Source of the DNA: Pseudomonas sp. G34
GTDB lineage: Bacteria; Pseudomonadota; Gammaproteobacteria; Pseudomonadales; Pseudomonadaceae
Assembly: GCF_031119625.1 (NCBI RefSeq)
Contig: NZ_JAVHZV010000010.1
Coordinates: forward strand, 186,001 to 250,000
Direction: 5' to 3'
Length of the DNA: 64,000 nucleotides
Below are positions 42,726-51,109 of the stretch, piece after piece. The notes beneath the pieces were generated by a model. The model was not told the DNA's origin. It worked only from the letters and a program-made list of their open reading frames with translations, and did not search any database. Numbering within the stretch: position 1 is the stretch's first letter; every line of letters begins with the position of its first letter. Position numbers and translations under genes: made by a program.

Positions 42726-44909
42726 TCAGAAGCTGTGCCCGAGGTTCAGGTACAGGGCCTTTTCATCCTCGTCATTGAGGCCATAGCTGAAATTCAGCGG
42801 CCCCAGCGGCGTTTCGTAACCCAGGAACACGCTCGCCGCGTTGATGTAGCCGCTGTCGAAGGCATTGTCGTTGTTCCATACCCGGCCGCGTTCCAGGGAG
42901 GCGCCGAGGTAGAGCGGGAAATCCAGCGGCAGGAACGAGCGCGGCGTCATGCGTCGGTAGTACACCATCCGCCCAAGGCTGACGTTCTGCCCGGCCAGGG
43001 CGTCCTGGCGGAAGCCCGACAGTTGCTGCGCACCGCCCAGCTGGAAGCTGGAGGTGACGATTTCCGCGTCGTCCAGGGTGCGCCCGTAGCGCCCACCGAT
43101 CACCAGGCTGTGCGGCCCCTGGTTGAACGCCTTGTCGAGCTTGATCTGCCATTGTCGGTAGCGGTCGTCGGCCCCGAGGCTGGCGTCGTACTGGCGCAGG
43201 TTCAGGCTGATCTCCTCGCCCTCGTGGGGGAAGTCGACGTTGTCCAGGGTGTCGAAGGCGTACTGCAGCTCGTAGTAGCCCTCGGTAAAGCTGAACTCCG
43301 GCTGATCGCGTTCGCCGATACGCACCTCGGCATCACCCCAGGCCTGGCCTATACCGAAGCGCAGCTCGCCGTTGTTGGCGATCTGCCGGCCGAGGTCGAA
43401 CCCATAGCCATAGCGCTGTACCCGGTATTCGGCGATCGGATCGTTGTTCAGCACGGATTCGAGGTTCCAGGCCTCGGCATGCAGGTTGGGCGCCACGAAC
43501 CAGCGCGAGCCGACGTCGAGCGGCTGGTAGAACTCGCTGAACAGCTCCTGGCGATCGCCCAGTTGCACCCTGGTGAGCCACTCCGCGCCAAGGCGGTTGA
43601 TACCATTCTTGCGAAAGCTCGCGCCCAGGTTGAAGACGCTGTCGCCATTGAAATCGTCGGAGAGGTTGAGCCCCAGGCGCAGGTAGTCGGTGCCGGTGCG
43701 CTTTTCCCGGGCATCGATCACCAGGGTGTTGCGCTCATCGCTGTTGACCACCCGGTACTGCACACGCTCGAAGTAATCGAGGCCGTACAGGGTGCCCATG
43801 TCGCGCTGCAGCTTGGCCATGTCCAGTGGCTTGCCGATGGGCTGGCGGATGTAGTTGCGGATCACCTCGTCGCCGACCTTGGAGTCGTTGTCGACCTGGA
43901 TGGCGTGGATCACCGGGGCGCGCTGCTGGGCGCTGCGCGCCAGGCTCAGGGCGGGGTTGCCGCCGCCACGCGGTACCAGCTCCGCGAAACGCGGCTGCAG
44001 GGCTCGGGCGGCCTGGTAGCCGGCATCGATCATTTCCTCGCCGCGGCCAAAGTCGGTCACCCCGAAGCTGGCCATGTCCGGCTGTACCAGCACGTCGCTG
44101 TCGTGCAGGGTGGCCAGCTGCTCCTCGGAATTACGCCGGGTCATCATGGTGATCGACTGGTTGAGCACGTCGACCACGGTGAGCAGCTCCTTGCGCGGTT
44201 TCAGCGGCGTGCCGATATCGACGACGATCACCCGATCGACACCCATTTCGCGCGCTACATCGACGGGGATGTTGTCGACCATGCCGCCGTCGACCAGCAA
44301 CCGGCCATCCAGCTCGACCGGCGCGAACACCGCCGGAATCGACATGCTGGCGCGAATCACCTGGGGTAAATGACCGCTGCGAAACACCACCTTCTGGTCA
44401 TTGGCGATATCGGTGGCCACGGCGCGGAAGGGAATCGGCAGGCGGTCGAAGTCGCGGATGTCGCTGCTGCGTACCAGCAGGCGTTCGAGCAACAGTGCCA
44501 GGTTCTGGCCCTGGATCACGCCCAGCGGCAGGCCGAGGCTGCCGTCATCACGAAAGCTCAGGCGCTGCTTGATGAGGAAATCGCGGTCATCCTGCTTGCG
44601 CCGAAACGGCACGTCGGTGCGCGGTGGATCATCGGAGAGCACCTGCCGCCAATCCATGGTCAGCGCCACGTCCTCGAGCTCGGCGATGCTGTAGCCCGAG
44701 GCGTACAGGCCGCCGATCACCGCGCCCATGCTGGTGCCGGCAATGGCATCGATGCGCACGCCCTGCTCCTCCAGCGCCTTGAGCACCCCGATATGGGCCA
44801 GCCCACGCGCGGCACCACCGGACAGCACCAGGCCGACCTTGGGCTGGGCCTCTTGCGCGGCACCGAGAAGGGGAAACAAAAGGAACAGGAGAACGAGCAG
44901 ACGACGCAT
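42726..44909 (-). CDS. plpD: PlpD-type patatin autotransporter (type Vd secretion)
   Basis: 727 aa. Signal peptide (~1-18), patatin phospholipase domain with oxyanion loop 'SGGAARGLAHIG' (30-41), nucleophile motif GTSMG (58-62) and catalytic Asp in 'LLVDGGMVDNIPVD' (~205). A POTRA domain (~310-390) follows, then a 16-strand barrel of the Omp85/bacterial surface antigen type ending 'KALYLNLGHSF' with C-terminal Phe. Same size and layout as P. aeruginosa PlpD, a lipase translocated through its own barrel. Single gene; convergent with the helicase. Confidence 0.92.
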   Translation of the reverse strand: MRRLLVLLFLLFPLLGAAQEAQPKVGLVLSGGAARGLAHIGVLKALEEQGVRIDAIAGTSMGAVIGGLYASGYSIAELEDVALTMDWRQVLSDDPPRTDVPFRRKQDDRDFLIKQRLSFRDDGSLGLPLGVIQGQNLALLLERLLVRSSDIRDFDRLPIPFRAVATDIANDQKVVFRSGHLPQVIRASMSIPAVFAPVELDGRLLVDGGMVDNIPVDVAREMGVDRVIVVDIGTPLKPRKELLTVVDVLNQSITMMTRRNSEEQLATLHDSDVLVQPDMASFGVTDFGRGEEMIDAGYQAARALQPRFAELVPRGGGNPALSLARSAQQRAPVIHAIQVDNDSKVGDEVIRNYIRQPIGKPLDMAKLQRDMGTLYGLDYFERVQYRVVNSDERNTLVIDAREKRTGTDYLRLGLNLSDDFNGDSVFNLGASFRKNGINRLGAEWLTRVQLGDRQELFSEFYQPLDVGSRWFVAPNLHAEAWNLESVLNNDPIAEYRVQRYGYGFDLGRQIANNGELRFGIGQAWGDAEVRIGERDQPEFSFTEGYYELQYAFDTLDNVDFPHEGEEISLNLRQYDASLGADDRYRQWQIKLDKAFNQGPHSLVIGGRYGRTLDDAEIVTSSFQLGGAQQLSGFRQDALAGQNVSLGRMVYYRRMTPRSFLPLDFPLYLGASLERGRVWNNDNAFDSGYINAASVFLGYETPLGPLNFSYGLNDEDEKALYLNLGHSF

Positions 44910-44994
44910 GGCACATCCCTGGCGTGGGGCGAAAAGGCGCCATTATAGGAGCCTCCTCGCCCGGGATGTGCGCCGTGCAAATACTCGGTTGCAA

Positions 44995-45183
44995 TCAGTG
45001 CAGGCGACGGGCCTCGCCGGCCAGAGGGTCGTGGAAACTGGAGATTTCCGATTGCAGGCGACGATTCTCGCCATAGGCCTCGATGGCGCGACGGTAACGC
45101 ATGCGCTGCTCGTCGAGCAGCTTGCGGCGGGCTTTCACCACGCTCTGGTCCGGGTGCAACGCTTCATCCACATGGCGAGCCAT
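44995..45183 (-). CDS. Small basic protein, similar to the PA3496 family
   Basis: 62 aa, highly charged: MARHVDEALHPDQSVVKAR, then 'RRKLLDEQRMRYRRAIEAYG' and 'ENRRLQSEISS'. The 'RRKLxDxxRMxYRRAIExYxExRRL' pattern resembles a short family in pseudomonads named for PA3496 (putative envelope integrity protein). Probably helical, no signal or membrane segment. Ribosome site GGAGAC ~6 nt upstream of the ATG. Family naming is from memory. Confidence 0.6.
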   Translation of the reverse strand: MARHVDEALHPDQSVVKARRKLLDEQRMRYRRAIEAYGENRRLQSEISSFHDPLAGEARRLH

Positions 45184-45276
45184 GGCAGGTCTCCAGGTTG
45201 AATTACGGGAGACCAGCTTCAGCGAAGGCCATGACAGTTTGAGGAAGCAAGCGTGACGCCTGGGTGACGACCTTGC

Positions 45277-46149
45277 TCAGGCGCCTTCTTCGTGGGCTTT
45301 CACCGACTTGGCCGACAGCCGCAGGCTGCGCAAGCTGCGTTTGACGCTCTTGAGGTGGTTGACCAGGCTCGGCCCACGGGCCATGGCCACGCCCATGGCG
45401 AGCACGTCGATCACCACCAGGTGGGCGATACGCGAGGCCAGTGGCGTGTAGATCTCGGTGTCTTCCTGCACGTCGATGGCCAGGTTCACCGTGGCCAGTT
45501 CGGCCAGCGGCGTCTGCCCGGGGCACAGGGCGATCAGCGAGGCGCCGGCTTCACGCACCACATTGGCGGTAATCAGCAGATCCTTGGAGCGCCCGGACTG
45601 GGAGATGCACACCGCCACATCGGAAGGCTTGAGGGTGATCGCCGACATCGCCTGCATGTGCGGGTCGGAATAGGCCGCGGCGTTGAGCAGCAGGCGGAAG
45701 AATTTGTGCTGGGCATCCGCCGCCACCGCGCCAGACGCACCAAAGCCGTAGAACTCGATACGCTGCGCCTGGGAGCAAAGGCCAATGGCCTTTTCCAGCG
45801 CCACCGGATCGAGCTTCTCGCGCACTTCGATCAGGGTATGCAGGGTGGTGTCGAAGATCTTCATGCTGAAGTCGGCGACCGAGTCGTCCTCGTGGATCGC
45901 GAACTGGCCGAAGCTGGCGCCGGCGGCCAGGCTTTGCGCCAGCTTGAGCTTGAGATCCTGAAAGCCGCTGCAGCCGATGGCGCGGCAGAAGCGCACGATG
46001 GTCGGCTCGCTGATGCCCACCAGGTGCGCGAGCTCGGCCATGGAGCTGTGCATGACCGCCGCAGGATCGAGAAGCACATGATCGGCCACCTTGAGTTCCG
46101 ACTTGCGCAGGAGGTGACGTGACTGGGCGATGTGCTGCAACAAATTCAC
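45277..46149 (-). CDS. hexR: HexR, RpiR-family repressor of glucose catabolism
   Basis: 290 aa. N-terminal HTH ('SMAELAHLVGISEPTIVRFCRAIGCSGFQDLKLKLAQSL', ~36-74) and C-terminal SIS sugar-phosphate domain ('RIEFYGFGASGAVAADAQHKFFRL', 'DVAVCISQSGRSKDLL'). It is nearly identical in flavour to P. aeruginosa HexR, which senses 2-keto-3-deoxy-6-phosphogluconate. GTG 46149 (M-NLLQHIAQSR) is the start by family comparison; a TTG seven codons earlier is less likely. Divergent from zwf, with its operator in between. Confidence 0.93.
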   Translation of the reverse strand: MNLLQHIAQSRHLLRKSELKVADHVLLDPAAVMHSSMAELAHLVGISEPTIVRFCRAIGCSGFQDLKLKLAQSLAAGASFGQFAIHEDDSVADFSMKIFDTTLHTLIEVREKLDPVALEKAIGLCSQAQRIEFYGFGASGAVAADAQHKFFRLLLNAAAYSDPHMQAMSAITLKPSDVAVCISQSGRSKDLLITANVVREAGASLIALCPGQTPLAELATVNLAIDVQEDTEIYTPLASRIAHLVVIDVLAMGVAMARGPSLVNHLKSVKRSLRSLRLSAKSVKAHEEGA

Positions 46150-46245
46150 TGGCTGAGACTCGACTGGCAAAGAATGGACACGCCGGCTGGATATTTGCGC
46201 GTCGCGACTCGGTTATGATCGAGGGACGCCGCCGGGCTGTAGTGA

Positions 46246-46266
46246 GCTTGTAGTTATACTACAAGC
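46246..46266. promoter_or_regulatory. HexR-type operator in the hexR/zwf intergenic region
   Basis: Perfect palindrome GCTTGTAG TTATA CTACAAGC (8-bp arms, 5-bp spacer) midway between the divergent starts. Its core TTGTAG.....CTACAA matches the TTGT...ACAA-type HexR site of pseudomonads and the TGTARTnnnAYTACA motif described in other gammaproteobacteria. It overlaps a TATACT-like -10 for zwf. Confidence 0.85.
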
Positions 46267-46304
46267 CTGGCGACCTCGCACGGACAAACCGAATCGGAGT
46301 TCCC

Positions 46305-47759
46305 ATGCAGAGCAATTGTTGCGACATGCTGGTGTTCGGCGGCACGGGCGACCTCGCCCTGCACAAGCTGCTACCAGCCCTCTATTACCTGCATCGCGGC
46401 GGTCGCCTGCACCGCGATACGCGGATCCTCGCCCTGGCCCGCAGTACCCATACCCGGGCCGCCTATCAAGCCCTCGCCGAGCGTCATTGCCGCGCCCAGG
46501 TGGCCCGTGCCGATTTCGACGATGACACCTGGCGCAGCTTCGCCGAGCGCCTGGACTACTTTCCCATGGACGCCTCGCAAAGTGCCGACTTCGGCCGCCT
46601 GGCCAAGTCCCTGGGCGGCGACCGGGAGCGCATCAGGGTCTATTACCTGGCCACCGCACCGGATCTGTTCGAAGCCATTGCCACGCACCTCAAGGTCGCC
46701 GGCCTGGCCGGCGCGGGGGCGCGTATCGTGCTGGAAAAACCCATCGGCCATTCGCTGCAGTCCGCCCAGGCGATCAACGCCGGCATCGGCGCGGTGTTCG
46801 ACGAATCCCAGGTGTTTCGCATCGACCATTACCTGGGCAAGGAAACCGTGCAGAACCTGATGGCACTGCGTTTCGCCAATGCGCTGTTCGAGCCGGTGTG
46901 GCGGGCCGGGCACATCGACCACGTGCAGATCAGCGTGTGCGAGACCCTGGGGGTGGAAAACCGCGGCGCCTACTACGACAACGCCGGCGCCATGCGCGAC
47001 ATGATCCAGAACCACCTGTTGCAGTTGCTCTGCCTGGTGGCCATGGAGGCGCCCGTGCGTTTCGATGCCGAATCGGTGCGCAATGAAAAGGTGAAGATTC
47101 TCGAGGCCCTCAAGCCCATCACCGGGCTGGACGTGCGCGACAAGACCGTGCGCGGCCAGTACACCGCCGGCAAGATCGGCGGCCAGGAAGTGCCGGCCTA
47201 CTACTTCGAGAAGCACGTCGATAACGACAGCGACACCGAAACCTTCGTCGCCGTGCAGGCCGAGATCAACAACTGGCGCTGGGCAGGCGTGCCGTTCTAC
47301 CTGCGCACCGGCAAGCGCCTGGCCAGCAAGAGCTCGGAAATCCTCATCCAGTTCAAGCCGGTGCCCCACCAGCTGTTCGGCAACGGCGAGGCCAACCAGC
47401 TGCTGATTCGCCTGCAGCCCGAAGAGCGCATCAGCCTGCAGCTGATGGCCAAGAACCCGGGCAAGGGCATGCACCTGCAACCGGTGGAACTGGACCTGAA
47501 CCTGGCCGACGCTTTCAGCAAGCAACGCCGCTGGGAGGCCTACGAGCGGCTGCTGCTGGACGTGATCGAGGGCGACTCGACGCTGTTCATGCGCCGCGAC
47601 GAGGTCGAAGCGGCCTGGCAATGGGTCGACCCGATCATCAAGGGCTGGCAGCAGCATTACCAGAGCCCGCGCCCCTATGCGGCGGGCAGCAATGGCCCGG
47701 AGCAACTCCAGCACCTGCTGGAGCGTCATGGCCGGCAATGGAGCAATGAGTCCGAATAA
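46305..47759 (+). CDS. zwf: Glucose-6-phosphate 1-dehydrogenase
   Basis: 484 aa NAD(P)-dependent enzyme oxidising glucose-6-phosphate to 6-phosphogluconolactone, the entry of Entner-Doudoroff and pentose phosphate routes. Motifs: Rossmann 'VFGGTGDLALHKLLPALYYL' (~9-28), active-site 'RIDHYLGKETVQNLMALRFAN' (~173-193), 'WAGVPFYLRTGKRL'. GGAG 7 nt before ATG. In P. aeruginosa zwf is followed by pgl and eda; here they are absent and the next genes are TadE/TadG-like, so the usual operon has been broken. Confidence 0.94.
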   Translation: MQSNCCDMLVFGGTGDLALHKLLPALYYLHRGGRLHRDTRILALARSTHTRAAYQALAERHCRAQVARADFDDDTWRSFAERLDYFPMDASQSADFGRLAKSLGGDRERIRVYYLATAPDLFEAIATHLKVAGLAGAGARIVLEKPIGHSLQSAQAINAGIGAVFDESQVFRIDHYLGKETVQNLMALRFANALFEPVWRAGHIDHVQISVCETLGVENRGAYYDNAGAMRDMIQNHLLQLLCLVAMEAPVRFDAESVRNEKVKILEALKPITGLDVRDKTVRGQYTAGKIGGQEVPAYYFEKHVDNDSDTETFVAVQAEINNWRWAGVPFYLRTGKRLASKSSEILIQFKPVPHQLFGNGEANQLLIRLQPEERISLQLMAKNPGKGMHLQPVELDLNLADAFSKQRRWEAYERLLLDVIEGDSTLFMRRDEVEAAWQWVDPIIKGWQQHYQSPRPYAAGSNGPEQLQHLLERHGRQWSNESE

Positions 47760-48001
47760 ACAATAGGCGGGCTGTTACTGACGGCCCGTTTCCCACGCGC
47801 CGGTACCGAGCGATCTCCGAGCGTGCATCCCAGCGCTGCAGATTAATCACAAAGTGCGATGGAGAGCTGCTTTGGCGCGTGCTATTACAAAGCCATTGGC
47901 GCTGGCGCTGTACCCTGCCAGCCGGCATGCAGTAAACATATCCACAGGCCGGCCACGGGCGCCAAAACACGTGGACTTGACCGCTCACGGGGATCAGGGA
48001 A
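47760..48001 (+). other. Intergenic stretch between zwf and the tadE-like gene
   Basis: About 240 bp with a weak CGGGC...GCCCG stem followed by TTT at 47766-47790 that may end zwf transcription. It probably also holds the promoter for the TadE/TadG genes. No confident motif. Confidence 0.4.
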
Positions 48002-48463
48002 GTGCCTCACTCAGCTGGGACTGGCTCGGCTTACCGGCAGCGCGGCGCTGCCGCCGTCGAGTTCTCGATCGCCTTCATCCTCTTCTTCCTGATCCTCTAC
48101 GGGCTGGTCGGCTACAGCATCCCGTTTCTGCTCGGCGCCACTTACCAGGAGCTGGCCACCGAAGCCCTGCGTGATGCCATCCGCTCCCCCGATACCCGCG
48201 CGCCCACACCCGAACAGATCACCCTGCATCAGCAACGCGTGCAGCAGAGCGTGCGCAACTCGTGGCTGCCGTCAGCCTGGGCGCAACCCTGCGAGGGTTA
48301 TGACGGCTTCCTGAAAACTGGCGCGGTATGGAGCGTGTGCGTGCGCCATAGCGAGCCGGAACGCATCATGCCGCCCTTCTCGATCTTCGGCTGGAAGGTA
48401 CCGCAACTGCCGGACGAAATTCGCGGCGAAGCGAAAATTCGCCTGTACGGGACGGGGGGCTGA
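48002..48463 (+). CDS. TadE-like pseudopilin
   Basis: 153 aa. 'YRQRGAAAVEFSIAFILFFLILYGLVGYSI' (~12-41) is a TadE motif: basic residues, Gly-Ala cleavage area, Glu at position +5 and a hydrophobic helix. The remainder is a Cys-containing periplasmic domain. TadE/TadF pseudopilins are processed by the same peptidase as Flp. GTG start at 48002; a GGGG-type site lies ~10 nt upstream. First of three consecutive Tad-like genes located away from the main tad cluster. Confidence 0.8.
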   Translation: MPHSAGTGSAYRQRGAAAVEFSIAFILFFLILYGLVGYSIPFLLGATYQELATEALRDAIRSPDTRAPTPEQITLHQQRVQQSVRNSWLPSAWAQPCEGYDGFLKTGAVWSVCVRHSEPERIMPPFSIFGWKVPQLPDEIRGEAKIRLYGTGG

Positions 48464-48465
48464 GC

Positions 48466-50541
48466 ATGCCGCGCTATCGCTCTGGACATGGCCGCCAGCG
48501 AGGTGCCTTCAGCATGCTGAGCGCGGCGACCCTGGTCATGGCCATCCTGTTCCTGGCCCTGGTGATCGACAGTGGCCGCCTGTATCTCGAACAGCGCAAG
48601 CTGCAAAAACTGGCGGACACCGCGGCCCTGGAATCCATATCGCGGCTCGCCTCCGGCAACTGCGCGCTGGATACCGCCCTCGCCCAGGTCTATGCCGTTG
48701 AAAATGCCGCGTCCTATGGCTTCGTCGCAGGCGCCGGGCGCTCGCTGAGTTCATCCTGCGTAAGCGTCTCGATCATCGACGGCCTGCGCGTACCGGTCGC
48801 AGACGCCGCCAATGGCCGGGCGGTTCGCGTGGTGACCAGCAGCCGGGTGCCTGCCAGCATCGTGGTGCGCACCGGCGGCCTGTTCGGGCTCAGCGACAAT
48901 GACAGCGTAAGCCTGCAAGCCGTCGCGGTAGCCGAGAAAGACAGCGACCCGCTGACGGTCTTCAGCGTCGGTGCGCAGCTGCTGGACCTCAATGCCAATG
49001 GGCTGTTGCCCAGGTTACTCACAGCCGCCGGGGTGAACGTCAGCGGGCTGACGGTGCTCGACTCGCAGGGGCTGGCGAATACCCAGATCACCCCGGCCGG
49101 TTTGCTGCAGGCGCTGGGTGTGAATGTCGGCGTCAACCAGTTGAAGGCGCTTACCCCGGAGGGCCTGGCGAATCTGGTGGATACCCAGGTCGGCGCGCTG
49201 GGTATTCAGAGGCTGCTCGATGTTTCTGCCAACCTGGCCAATCACAACCAGGCGCTGGCCGCTGACATCCAGGCACTGGGCGTCAGGTTGGCAAATTCGC
49301 AGTTGAACAACGCCACGGTAAACCTGTTGGCGACCGAGCAACGCCCCGGCCTGTTGAAGCTGGTAACCGGTCCTGGCCAGGCGCTGGGGTCGGCGCTGGA
49401 TGCCAGGCTGACACTCGGCGATGTGTTATCCACAGGCCTGATGACGGCCGTTCAAGGGCGCGGTCTGTTGATGGATCAACTGAATCTTCTCGGCCTGGTG
49501 AAGGTGGAGCTTGGCATCATCGAGCCGCCCTCCATCGGTATCGGCCCGCTGGGTACCACCGCCTTCAACGCACAAACTCGCCTGCATATCGATATCGACA
49601 GCGCCGGCATGCCCCTGGCCAGCCCTCTGCTCGATATGCTCGGCACCTCGATCAAGCTGCCGATCATTCTCGACCTGGCGAGCGCCAAAGGTGAGCTGAC
49701 CGCCATCGACTGCTCCCGAGCCGAGCCCGAAGCGACCATCGAAATCGAATCCACCGTCGGCAACATCTGCATCGGCAACCTGCCCAGTGGTTCGCTGTGG
49801 TCTACTCGCGCCAGTTGCACCGAGGCGAACCTGCAGGACGCCAGCATTCTCAGGCTGCTGAACCTCGACCTGATCAAGGGCAAGGCCGCCGTACCGCTGA
49901 TCGCTACCGGCAACAATCCGGTTCGCGATGAACTGACCCTCGCCGAGGATGAGTCCGACATCACCCAGGTCAATAACCTGAAAATCGGCGACTCGATTAC
50001 CAACCTGTTCTCCCAGGTCAGCAAGATGATCGGCGTCGGCGCGCCGAAAGGGGCCGATGGATACCCCGGCTTCACGCCTACCCAGGCGGCGCAAATCGCC
50101 GACAGGTACCTGGCGACCTATGCCAACAAGGAGGCCATTCGCGCGGCCATGAAAGCGGACGGGCTGACCTGGCCTCGCCCGGTAGCGCTCCTGCTGGATA
50201 CCACGATGCCCGATGAGTGGTACAACAAGTTGCTGCTGACCAATTGCACCACGAACACGGCGCAATGCCGCACTGAGCTGATCACCTCGTTGCAGAGCAA
50301 ACCGCAGGGTGGGCTGCTCAACAACGTGCTCACCAGCCTGGCATCATCCCTTGGCCTGAGCGGTAACTCCCAACCCCTCTTGCTCACCATCCTGAATCCG
50401 CTTCTCGATGCGCTCAAGCCAGTGCTCAACGCTGTGGGCAACAACGTCAGCAGCCTGCTCACAGACCTTGGCCTGGATCTCGGCAAAAGCGAAATCAAGG
50501 TACATAGCATCAGCTGCGGCATCCCGCAGTTGATCCGCTGA
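48466..50541 (+). CDS. TadG-like pilus-associated protein
   Basis: 691 aa. N-terminal 'RQRGAFSMLSAATLVMAILFLALVIDSGRLYLEQRKLQKLADTAALE' (~7-53) is the TadG/TadE 'Flp pilus-assembly' helix with the conserved DSGRL.LEQRKLQ.. ADTAALE motif. A very long extracytoplasmic region follows, rich in Leu, Asn, Gly and Thr, with six or more scattered Cys. No VWA MIDAS is obvious. ATG 2 bp after the preceding stop, so cotranslated. Possibly an adhesive or anchoring component of a Flp pilus. Confidence 0.78.
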   Translation: MPRYRSGHGRQRGAFSMLSAATLVMAILFLALVIDSGRLYLEQRKLQKLADTAALESISRLASGNCALDTALAQVYAVENAASYGFVAGAGRSLSSSCVSVSIIDGLRVPVADAANGRAVRVVTSSRVPASIVVRTGGLFGLSDNDSVSLQAVAVAEKDSDPLTVFSVGAQLLDLNANGLLPRLLTAAGVNVSGLTVLDSQGLANTQITPAGLLQALGVNVGVNQLKALTPEGLANLVDTQVGALGIQRLLDVSANLANHNQALAADIQALGVRLANSQLNNATVNLLATEQRPGLLKLVTGPGQALGSALDARLTLGDVLSTGLMTAVQGRGLLMDQLNLLGLVKVELGIIEPPSIGIGPLGTTAFNAQTRLHIDIDSAGMPLASPLLDMLGTSIKLPIILDLASAKGELTAIDCSRAEPEATIEIESTVGNICIGNLPSGSLWSTRASCTEANLQDASILRLLNLDLIKGKAAVPLIATGNNPVRDELTLAEDESDITQVNNLKIGDSITNLFSQVSKMIGVGAPKGADGYPGFTPTQAAQIADRYLATYANKEAIRAAMKADGLTWPRPVALLLDTTMPDEWYNKLLLTNCTTNTAQCRTELITSLQSKPQGGLLNNVLTSLASSLGLSGNSQPLLLTILNPLLDALKPVLNAVGNNVSSLLTDLGLDLGKSEIKVHSISCGIPQLIR

Positions 50542-50549
50542 GGTGGGCG

Positions 50550-51098
50550 ATGAAAAAAGGGACGAGAAAAACCCAGCAAGGCGCCGTCGCCATCGAGTTC
50601 GCCATGCTGTTCGCGGTGTTCTTCGTGGTGGTGTACGGGATCATCGCCTACAGCATTCCCATGCTGTTGCTGCTGACCTTCAAGCAGGTCAGCGCCGATG
50701 CGGCCCGCGCGACGTTGCGCGTCGATCCAGGCAATGCCGCCTATAGCCAGCTGCTCAGCCGGGAAATCACGGCGGTGGTACAACGCAGCTGGCTACCGGA
50801 AAGCTGGCGCAGCGGCGATTGCCCGGCGCCCGAGCAGGACGCCGCCGGCCTCGACTGGAGCCCGTTGCCAGGGCATGACGGCCAACCGTCCTACGGCAAT
50901 ATCGCCCTCGACAACCGCAACCCGAGCGCACCGCGCTATGTGCTGCACGTGTGCCTGCAACGTGGTTACAACCACGCTGGCCCCAGCGACCAACGGGCCA
51001 TCCTGCCCACCTTGCGGCTACTGGGGATCAGCATTCCCAGCCTGCCCGAAGAGAACGGCGAGGTGGTCATCCGCGGCGCCACCACCGTCACCCTCTGA
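50550..51098 (+). CDS. TadE-like pseudopilin (second copy)
   Basis: 182 aa paralogue of the protein at 48002. 'KTQQGAVAIEFAMLFAVFFVVVYGIIAYSIPMLLLLTFKQVSADAARATLRV' (~7-58) carries the basic-Gly-Ala-(4)-Glu pseudopilin motif and the helix; the C-terminal domain has two Cys and a 'HVCLQRG' segment. Ribosome site GAGGTGGG before ATG 50550. Closes the three-gene operon and is convergent with phoX (12 bp apart). Confidence 0.8.
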   Translation: MKKGTRKTQQGAVAIEFAMLFAVFFVVVYGIIAYSIPMLLLLTFKQVSADAARATLRVDPGNAAYSQLLSREITAVVQRSWLPESWRSGDCPAPEQDAAGLDWSPLPGHDGQPSYGNIALDNRNPSAPRYVLHVCLQRGYNHAGPSDQRAILPTLRLLGISIPSLPEENGEVVIRGATTVTL

Positions 51099-51109
51099 GC
51101 GGGCCGCGG

